A DNA stretch of 11,755 bases from Bacteroidales bacterium (GTDB lineage: Bacteria > Bacteroidota > Bacteroidia > Bacteroidales > UBA932), in the NCBI GenBank assembly GCA_016303175.1, contig JAEDMF010000045.1:1-11755 (forward strand), given 5' to 3'. This document shows, piece after piece, positions 5,899 through 11,755 of this stretch; positions within the stretch are counted from its first letter, which is position 1, and each line of letters starts with the position of its first letter. The notes under the pieces were generated by a model that saw only the letters and a program-made list of their open reading frames with translations, did no database searches and was not told where the DNA came from. The position numbers and the translations under genes were made by a program.

Positions 5899-8301
5899 AT
5901 GAAAATCTCCGGCAGCAGCTCAAATTATTTCTTTATTTCCCTTTTGCTTCTGTTATTCGCGCATTCGGAGAGCCAAGCCCGGTGCATCCCCAGAGATGAA
6001 AAGGTAGAGGCTCAGGTTGAGGCGATACTTTCAAAGATGACTCTTCAGGAGAAGGTCGGACAGATGTGCGAACTCACCATTGGCCCCTTTCAGTACGATG
6101 CCTCCAAGGCTCCTGCCAACGGCAACAAGGCAATGCAAGCCCTTGCTGACGGCATGCTTTCCGCTGCGGCTCTTGACAAGTTTTTCGGAACATATAAGGT
6201 CGGGTCCGTGCTGAACGTGCCTTTCGACAATGCAATCACGCCCCAGAAGTGGTCAAGTGTTATCCGCACTCTCAACAGTGTGTCGGAATTTCATACCGGA
6301 GTACCCCAGATATACGGCGTTGACTGTGTCCACGGCGCGAACTACACTTACGGCGCGACGCTTTTCCCGCAGGAAATCGGTCAGGGCGCTTCCTTCAATG
6401 TGGAAATCCCCAAGAGAATAGGTGAAATCACTGCATATGAGAGCCGTGCCTGTCTGATTCCTTGGGTGTATTCTCCCGTGATGGACATATCCCGTTCGCC
6501 GCTTTGGCCGCGCGTATGGGAGAGTTTCGGTGAGGATGTTCTGGTCAATGCCAAAATGGCTTCCGCCCTTACCGTGGGACTTCAGGGGGACGACCCCAAC
6601 AATATAGGAATGAACAATGTGGCCGCCTGCCTGAAACATTATCTTGCCTACGGGGCAGCAGTGAGCGGTAAGGATCGCACTCCTTCCAGCGTGACCTACC
6701 GCGAGATGATGGAGAAGTATTTTGTGCCTTTCGCTGAATGTTGCAAGGCAGGTGCCCTGAGCATTATGGTGAACTCTTCCAACAACAATGGCGTTCCCTT
6801 CCACGCCAACCACATTCTTTTGACCCAGTGGCTCAAGGAGGGTCTGGATTGGGACGGAATGGTTGTCACCGACTGGGCCGACATTAACAATATATGGAGG
6901 AGGGACCGTTGCGCCGCCAACAAGAAAGAGGCAATAGCGATGGCCATCAATGCGGGCATAGATATGTCGATGGATCCGTATTCCACCAATTTCTGCGACT
7001 TGCTCATTGAGAACGTGAATGAGGGCAAGGTGCCCATGTCCCGCATCGATGACGCCGTGCGCCGCATCCTTCGCCTCAAGATTCGTGTGGGCCTGCTCGA
7101 CCGCAGCACTTGGGATATACCTTGGGAGAGCGCTGGCAAGGGTCGCAGGAAGGTGGTTGGCCTGGAGGAGCGTTACAAGGACTTCGGAGGCGACGCCTTC
7201 GCTCAGGAGGCCGTGAAGATGGCGGAGGAATGTATGGTTCTGCTGAAAAACGACGACAATATCCTACCATTGAAGAAGGGCCAGAAGATATTTGTATGCG
7301 GTCCCAATGCGGACAACTTCCGTCCGATGAACGGCGGTTGGTCATATACTTGGCAGGGCAAGACCACAGACAAGGTATGTCGCGAAATCGGCAAATACCG
7401 CAGTTTCTACGAAGCCATAGTGGACAAGTTCGGACAGGAGAACGTCGAGTTCAGCGCAATGCTGGAGTATGACCCTAAGAATTTTAACCGTGATTGCCAT
7501 ATGCCGGAGTTACTCATTATGGACGGCAACCGCACTTTCGACAAAATCGGCCGCGCGGATGTGTTGATAGCCTTCATAGGCGAGAATTCCTATACTGAGA
7601 CTCCCGGCAACATCAATGACCTTACTTTGTCGCGCAATCAGCTGGATATGGTCAAGTATCTTGCCGAGAGCGGAAAACCCGTCATTCTCGTGCTCAATGA
7701 GGGTCGTCCCCGCCTCATCAGTGAAATAGAGCCCCTTGCAAAGGGCATAGTGCACACGTTCCTGCCCGGCAATTACGGTGGAGTTGCGCTTGCAAACCTG
7801 CTCAGCGGGGAGTCCAACTTCTCCGGCCGTCTGCCCTACACTTATCCCAAGTATCACGGTTCGTTCATTACCTACGACTGCAAGCCCTGCGAGTATTCCA
7901 AGAAAATGGAGGGCGCCTATAACTATGAGGCAAACACCATAGTCCAGTGGCCTTTCGGCTATGGTCTGTCTTATTCCACTGTTGAATATTCTGACCTTAG
8001 GGCCATAGTTGGCGAAGACGACGTCACCGTAAGCGTGCGTGTGGCCAATACCTCATCGAGGGCCGTCAAGGAACCTGTCCTGCTGTTCATCTCCGACCTT
8101 GTCGCGTCCCTCACTCCTGATGTCAGGCGTCTGCGTGCCTTCACCAAAATTGACCTCGCCCCGGGAGAGAGCCGCACTGTAGAGTTCAAGGTCAGCAAAT
8201 CGGAGCTCGCTTTTGTCAATGAGCAACTGCAGTGGGTGCTCGAGCCGGGAGAGTTCAAGGCAGCCATAGGCCGCGAAACTGTCAATTTTACCATCGAATG
8301 A
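5899..8301 (+). CDS. Secreted GH3 beta-glucosidase / exo-beta-glucanase
   Basis: The enzyme should remove glucose or a related sugar from the non-reducing ends of beta-linked glycans by a retaining mechanism. A signal peptide covers about 1-27 with likely cleavage after SQA. Cys29 lacks a lipobox, so a soluble periplasmic or exported enzyme is favoured. The GH3 barrel is about 40-395, with WESFGED (207-213), the K246-H247 substrate-binding pair and the nucleophile D325 in VVTDW. The second GH3 domain is about 425-670. GENSYTET (561-568) offers E562 or E567 as acid/base and resembles the GExxYTET block of barley ExoI-type exoglucanases. A fibronectin III-like domain closes the protein (about 695-800). 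Length 800 is normal and complete. No SusC/SusD pair or other glycan-utilisation gene adjoins it. A -7 box at 5786-5793 and a roughly 100-nt leader precede it; tandem repeats follow the stop. Confidence 0.95.
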   Translation: MKISGSSSNYFFISLLLLLFAHSESQARCIPRDEKVEAQVEAILSKMTLQEKVGQMCELTIGPFQYDASKAPANGNKAMQALADGMLSAAALDKFFGTYKVGSVLNVPFDNAITPQKWSSVIRTLNSVSEFHTGVPQIYGVDCVHGANYTYGATLFPQEIGQGASFNVEIPKRIGEITAYESRACLIPWVYSPVMDISRSPLWPRVWESFGEDVLVNAKMASALTVGLQGDDPNNIGMNNVAACLKHYLAYGAAVSGKDRTPSSVTYREMMEKYFVPFAECCKAGALSIMVNSSNNNGVPFHANHILLTQWLKEGLDWDGMVVTDWADINNIWRRDRCAANKKEAIAMAINAGIDMSMDPYSTNFCDLLIENVNEGKVPMSRIDDAVRRILRLKIRVGLLDRSTWDIPWESAGKGRRKVVGLEERYKDFGGDAFAQEAVKMAEECMVLLKNDDNILPLKKGQKIFVCGPNADNFRPMNGGWSYTWQGKTTDKVCREIGKYRSFYEAIVDKFGQENVEFSAMLEYDPKNFNRDCHMPELLIMDGNRTFDKIGRADVLIAFIGENSYTETPGNINDLTLSRNQLDMVKYLAESGKPVILVLNEGRPRLISEIEPLAKGIVHTFLPGNYGGVALANLLSGESNFSGRLPYTYPKYHGSFITYDCKPCEYSKKMEGAYNYEANTIVQWPFGYGLSYSTVEYSDLRAIVGEDDVTVSVRVANTSSRAVKEPVLLFISDLVASLTPDVRRLRAFTKIDLAPGESRTVEFKVSKSELAFVNEQLQWVLEPGEFKAAIGRETVNFTIE

Positions 8302-8350
8302 TGCCTGCGAATGACAAGCGTGTGAATGACAAGCGTGCAAATGACAAGAT
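8295..8350 (+). repeat. 15-bp tandem repeat at and after the GH3 stop codon
   Basis: Three 15-nt units follow the stop: TGCGAATGACAAGCG (8306-8320), TGTGAATGACAAGCG (8321-8335) and TGCAAATGACAAGAT (8336-8350). The end of the gene itself (CGAATGA at 8295-8301, including the stop TGA) matches the unit core, so the array seems to begin inside the coding end. It occupies most of the 74-nt gap to the flippase. Confidence 0.85.
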
Positions 8351-8375
8351 GGAATAGTTCTGGAGACCTCCGATA

Positions 8376-9890
8376 ATGGCAAACGTTCTCAAACAACTGG
8401 CCGGTGAAACCGCGATTTACGGTCTTAGCACCATACTGGCGCGAATTGTAAATTTCGTGCTGGTGCCTGTTTATACAAGGGTGCTGACTCAGGCTGATTA
8501 TGGGGTTGTCACTGAACTGATGAGTTGGATTGCCGTGCTGCAGGTGGTGATGGTGCTGGGACTGGAAACAGGCTGCTTCCGTTTTGCAAACAGACCGGGA
8601 GTCGATGTTTCAAGGGTGTATGGCAGTGCCTTTTCGGCGGTGTTCGCTGTAAGTGTGGCGGTATTGGCGCTTGCTATCGCCTTTGCGGAACCCATCTCGG
8701 CCTTCGGTTTCGGAGAATTTGCCGCCTCTTCTGTGGGGGCCGGTGCCTCGTCCGCCGTCGGTGCCGCTGCGTCAAGTTACAATAAGGTGATAATGTATAT
8801 GGGCGGGATTTTGGCAATGGATGCAGTGACTGCCATACTATTCGCCCGCTTGAGACAGGAACACAAGGCACTCCGCTTTGCCCTAATAAAGACGCTCAAG
8901 ATTTTCACCGAGCTGGGAGTGAACCTGTATCTGTTCCTCTGTGTCTCAAAGCCCCTATGGATATACAACTTTGTCAGTATGACACCGGATTTCACATACG
9001 TGATTTTCGCGATTTTCGTCTCCTGTCTGCTTTGCGCGCTGCTTCTGCTGCCGGACTTTTTCACCCTCTCCTTGCGCCCTGACGGCAAACTGATGAAGGA
9101 GATGCTGCTCTATAGCCTGCCCCTTATGATTGCCGCCCTGCCCGGTGTGGTGAATGACCTGCTGGACAGGATACTGTTCCGTTGGTTTGACACATCCTCG
9201 GAACAGTGGAGGGCCACCCTGGGAGTCTATCAGGCTGCGGTGAAGTTGTCGGTCATAATGAATCTCTTCATCCAGATGTTCCGTTATGCCTCCGAACCCT
9301 TCTTCTTCCAGAGGGCCTCGGACCGCAACAGCAAGGAACTCTATTCAAAGGTGATGACCCTCTTCGTGGCATTCTGCTGCACCGTGTTGCTCGGGGTCAT
9401 ATTTTATATAGATGTTCTGGAACTGTTGTTGGGCCGTGACTTCCGCTCCGCCATAGGCGTAGTTCCCATAATGCTGCTCAGCTACATACTCCTCGGTATG
9501 CTTTTCAACGTGAATATGTGGTACAAGCTCAGCGGAAGGACGACGATGGCAATATGGATAACCCTCGCCGGGCTCGTGGTGACGGCGCTGGTGAACATCA
9601 TTTTTATGCCCCGTTTCTCCTACTGGGCCTCCGCCTTCGGCCACCTTGCCAGTTATGCCGTGATGCTGCTGGTCAGCGTGCTTCTGGGCAACAAATACTA
9701 TAGAATCGACTACGATTGGAAGAAGATATGCCTGATTTTCGCCTTGACAGCAGTCTTTTACGCCTTGTCCTTGCTCACTGCGGGGATAGGCCTTATGCCT
9801 CTGCGGCTTGGCGTCAACACCCTTCTGCTTCTGGTTTACCTCGGTTCCCTGTGGTTTCTCGCTTTGAATCGTGTCGTCCGCGCTGTTTGA
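8376..9890 (+). CDS. Polysaccharide/lipid-linked oligosaccharide flippase (Wzx-like, MOP superfamily)
   Basis: This multi-pass inner-membrane protein of 504 residues has about 12-14 hydrophobic segments. The N-terminus (LAGETAIYGLSTILARIVNF, then VLVPVYTRVLTQADYG) is the hallmark of polysaccharide biosynthesis export proteins, in which VPVYTRxL and the DYG turn are widely conserved. By family knowledge it flips lipid-linked sugars across the inner membrane for O-antigen, capsule or glycoprotein assembly. No glycosyltransferase or polymerase genes adjoin it, so its substrate is open. It lies 74 nt after the GH3 gene on the same strand with no terminator between, so read-through is likely. Residues 116-134 are an insertion made only of Ala, Ser, Gly and Val, placed between predicted membrane segments. 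The start ATG at 8376 gives the typical N-terminus directly. Confidence 0.92.
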   Translation: MANVLKQLAGETAIYGLSTILARIVNFVLVPVYTRVLTQADYGVVTELMSWIAVLQVVMVLGLETGCFRFANRPGVDVSRVYGSAFSAVFAVSVAVLALAIAFAEPISAFGFGEFAASSVGAGASSAVGAAASSYNKVIMYMGGILAMDAVTAILFARLRQEHKALRFALIKTLKIFTELGVNLYLFLCVSKPLWIYNFVSMTPDFTYVIFAIFVSCLLCALLLLPDFFTLSLRPDGKLMKEMLLYSLPLMIAALPGVVNDLLDRILFRWFDTSSEQWRATLGVYQAAVKLSVIMNLFIQMFRYASEPFFFQRASDRNSKELYSKVMTLFVAFCCTVLLGVIFYIDVLELLLGRDFRSAIGVVPIMLLSYILLGMLFNVNMWYKLSGRTTMAIWITLAGLVVTALVNIIFMPRFSYWASAFGHLASYAVMLLVSVLLGNKYYRIDYDWKKICLIFALTAVFYALSLLTAGIGLMPLRLGVNTLLLLVYLGSLWFLALNRVVRAV

Positions 9891-9942
9891 CGCCCCTGCC
9901 GCCCCTGCACCCTGCTACCCTTGCATTGCCTGCCGCACCCTG
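9891..9942 (+). repeat. C-rich ~9-bp tandem repeat after the flippase stop codon
   Basis: Two perfect copies of CGCCCCTGC (9891-9899 and 9900-9908) begin at the first base after the stop TGA. They decay into ACCCTGC, TACCCTTGC, ATTGCCTGC and CGCACCCTG. Most units end in TGC with a period near 9. The array fills most of the 75-nt convergent gap to the chromate-transporter genes. A weak CTGCC/GGCAG pairing (9930-9934 with 9951-9955) has a 16-nt loop and is not a convincing terminator. Confidence 0.75.
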
Positions 9943-9965
9943 ACGTTATAGGCAGACTTCTCCGC

Positions 9966-10514
9966 TCAGTATATTAGAATGCCTGCGACAGCCGCGCATA
10001 TAAGGAGCAGTATGGGATGCATCTTAGGCCACATTGCCAGGGGAAAGGAGACGGCGATAATAATCCAGCTCTTCCAGTCAGGGAAGTTCTCCGGGGTAAT
10101 CAATATGGCGGCTGCGGCTCCTATCAGGCCCACTACCGCAGGTCTCAGACCGGTCATCAAATCCTTGAAAATGGGAGAGTGGTGGAATTTTCCGTAAAAA
10201 TGACAGAGTGTGAGCACTATGAGGAAGGAAGGCAGCATTACTGCAAGAGTGGTGGCGAAGGAGCCGCACACGCACAGAGGCTCACTGTAGCCCGCCTCCT
10301 TGGCCACGCTGTATCCTATGTAGGTAGCTGAATTTATGCCTATGGGTCCCGGGGTCATCTGGCTGATTGCCACAATGTCTGTGAACGTGCTGTCGCTTAT
10401 CCAGTGGTACTGGGTGCACACCACGTTCTGAATAAGGGACAGCATCGCGTAGCCACCGCCTATTGTGAACAGGCCTATGACGAAGAAGTTCCAGAAGAGT
10501 TCGAGGAATATCAT
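9966..10514 (-). CDS. CHR-family (chromate transporter-like) half-size protein, second of pair
   Basis: This inner-membrane protein of 182 residues belongs to the short-chain CHR family. It shows the characteristic IGLFTIGGGYAM (13-24) and SQMTPGPIGINSATYIG (51-67) blocks, then hydrophobic segments at about 85-105, 125-140 and 150-182. Full-length CHR proteins carry two such halves in one chain. Short-chain proteins occur as adjacent pairs that are thought to work together, with opposite topology. Characterised members export chromate, but in gut-type anaerobes the natural anion is unproven. Its ATG overlaps the stop of the upstream partner by 4 nt (ATGA, 10511-10514), which indicates translational coupling. 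The gene is complete at both ends. Confidence 0.9.
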   Translation of the reverse strand: MIFLELFWNFFVIGLFTIGGGYAMLSLIQNVVCTQYHWISDSTFTDIVAISQMTPGPIGINSATYIGYSVAKEAGYSEPLCVCGSFATTLAVMLPSFLIVLTLCHFYGKFHHSPIFKDLMTGLRPAVVGLIGAAAAILITPENFPDWKSWIIIAVSFPLAMWPKMHPILLLICAAVAGILIY

Positions 10515-11077
10515 TTGCCGGCCCTCCTTTTTCTGTCACGCTGCAGAGCTACGGCGAGCGAAACTGCTATCACGCATACCAATATATATACGGGCGAGAG
10601 TTTGAGGAAGGTGACCAGCGCTATCACAACTGCTGCAATGAGCCATTGCCACCATTGTCTGCAGGAGGTGCGGGCCATCTTTATCATCGGGACGGTGATT
10701 AGGGCGACAACAGCTGGGCGCATCCCCGCGAAAGCCTGCCGGACTATGGGTTCATCGGCATACCCGCTAAAAAAGAGAGCGATGGCAAGAATGATGAGAA
10801 AGGGGGGCATGCAGCTGCCTATGGTTGCCACGATGGCGCCGGCAGTGCCTCTAAGACGATATCCCGTGAAAATTGAAATGTTTACGGCCAAAAGGCCCGG
10901 GGCGGCCTGCGAAAGAGCTATCAAATCGGGGAATTCCTCCTCGCTAATCCAGCCCCTCGAAGTGATTTCCTTTTGAATCATCAGCAGCATGGCATAGCCG
11001 CCTCCGATGGTGAAGCTGCCTATTTTGGCCATTACCCAGAACAGCTGCCAGAGTGATATTTTTTTCTCGCCTGTCAT
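10511..11077 (-). CDS. CHR-family (chromate transporter-like) half-size protein, first of pair
   Basis: This is the 188-residue partner of the preceding CHR half. It has KIGSFTIGGGYAM (18-30), a LSQAAPGLLAVN block (55-66), the PP kink of the next membrane segment (91-92) and a basic C-terminus (RDRKRRAGK). I start it at the ATG at 11077 (MTGEKKISLWQLF). The reading frame stays open to an ATG at 11164, but that extension would run through the divergent rRNA promoter and its A-tracts, and homologues start just before the LWQLFW-like helix. A TAATTTTG box ends 9 nt upstream of the chosen start. The second half overlaps by ATGA. The pair is transcribed away from the adjacent rRNA operon. Transport of chromate versus another anion cannot be told from sequence. 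Confidence 0.88.
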   Translation of the reverse strand: MTGEKKISLWQLFWVMAKIGSFTIGGGYAMLLMIQKEITSRGWISEEEFPDLIALSQAAPGLLAVNISIFTGYRLRGTAGAIVATIGSCMPPFLIILAIALFFSGYADEPIVRQAFAGMRPAVVALITVPMIKMARTSCRQWWQWLIAAVVIALVTFLKLSPVYILVCVIAVSLAVALQRDRKRRAGK

Positions 11078-11086
11078 TTCGGGATA

Positions 11087-11094
11087 CAAAATTA
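11087..11094 (-). promoter_or_regulatory. -7 box for the CHR gene pair
   Basis: On the minus strand, TAATTTTG matches TAnnTTTG and ends 9 nt before the ATG at 11077. No TTTG is found at the right distance upstream. It supports the shorter start for the CHR gene, because the 11164 start would lie upstream of this promoter. Confidence 0.5.
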
Positions 11095-11096
11095 TG

Positions 11097-11145
11097 GAAA
11101 AAACTCGAAAAAAGTTTGCAAATAACAAAAAAGTGCGTATCTTTG
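11097..11145 (+). promoter_or_regulatory. rRNA operon promoter (-33/-7) with A-tract upstream element
   Basis: TTTG (11115-11118), a 19-bp spacer and TATCTTTG (11138-11145) match the Bacteroidota housekeeping sigma consensus TTTG-N19-TAnnTTTG exactly. Phased A-tracts just upstream (about 11099-11114) look like an UP element. It points into the 16S gene; transcription should start near 11150. Confidence 0.88.
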
Positions 11146-11309
11146 CATCCCGTTTGAGAAACAACGGGTTACAACAAGTTCATTGATAATACTGAAAGAT
11201 AATTTGTACAAGCAAAAAGTACCGAAAACTAAAAAATCGAGAAGCGTTGATTTCTTTAGAAATTAATAGTCAAGAAGCGTCAGGTCAAGCTTAGAAAAAT
11301 ATTGAATAT
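11146..11309 (+). other. rRNA operon leader region
   Basis: About 160 nt separate the promoter from 16S. At the predicted 5' end, CCCGTT (11149-11154) pairs with AACGGG (11163-11168). The 8-nt direct repeat AGAAGCGT occurs at 11240-11247 and 11273-11280. Between the copies, TTTCTTTAGA (about 11251-11260) loosely resembles a boxA antitermination element. No gene is seen here. Confidence 0.6.

Positions 11310-11755
<446 letters not shown>

Noticed and set aside
7110..7472. Alternative plus frame inside the GH3 gene
   Set aside because: It overlaps conserved GH3 sequence in the main frame, and its translation is Gly/Arg-rich with no known fold.
1172..8350. CRISPR-like array from the short intergenic repeats
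   Set aside because: The units are 14-16 nt and directly adjacent, without spacers, and there are no cas genes.
9930..9955. Terminator hairpin between flippase and CHR genes
   Set aside because: It has only a 5-bp stem with a 16-nt loop and no T-tract on either strand.
11078..11164. 29-residue N-terminal extension of the first CHR protein
   Set aside because: The extension would be encoded across the divergent rRNA promoter and A-tracts, lies upstream of a better -7 box, and has no counterpart in the typical CHR N-terminus.

Overview
The window looks like chromosomal DNA of a member of the Bacteroidota, probably order Bacteroidales. The 16S start has the Bacteroidota-type sequence GCTAGCGGCAGGCTTAACAC. 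The promoters fit the Bacteroidota pattern TTTG-N19-TAnnTTTG. Start codons lack Shine-Dalgarno sequences. The proteins (dCMP deaminase next to an S41 protease, a Wzx-like flippase, a GH3 enzyme) are of Bacteroidales type. Genus cannot be fixed from this sequence alone.

Layout. Bases 1-248 are the tail of one rRNA operon: the last ~30 nt of 23S, a complete 5S gene and a strong hairpin terminator. Bases 296-4987 are a plus-strand run of four genes: a membrane-anchored protein of unknown function, an AMP-forming acyl-CoA ligase, a dCMP deaminase and an S41 carboxyl-terminal processing protease. A minus-strand HAD phosphatase (5039-5755) converges on this run. It shares a short divergent promoter region with a secreted GH3 beta-glucosidase/exoglucanase (5899-8301), which is followed on the same strand by a flippase (8376-9890). 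Two half-size CHR-family (chromate transporter-like) proteins lie on the minus strand (9966-11077) with overlapping ends. They are transcribed away from a textbook rRNA promoter (11097-11145), its leader, and the first ~446 nt of a 16S gene. The window is therefore the stretch between two rRNA operons pointing the same way, or a contig that broke at those repeats.

How the genes relate. Most are housekeeping or envelope genes: nucleotide metabolism, fatty-acid activation, periplasmic proteolysis, glycan hydrolysis, lipid-linked glycan export. No single pathway joins them. I see no mobile element, CRISPR array, toxin-antitoxin pair, defence island or tRNA, and no convincing new multi-gene system.

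What stands out is small-scale. (1) Five of the six plus-strand protein genes have short, degenerate direct or tandem repeats at or just after the stop codon. (2) Three genes have a TAnnTTTG box only 8-11 nt before the ATG, which predicts nearly leaderless mRNAs. (3) The rRNA operon and the GH3 gene share a TATCTTTGCAT promoter core followed at once by a predicted 5'-terminal hairpin. (4) The flippase carries an Ala/Ser/Gly/Val-only insertion.
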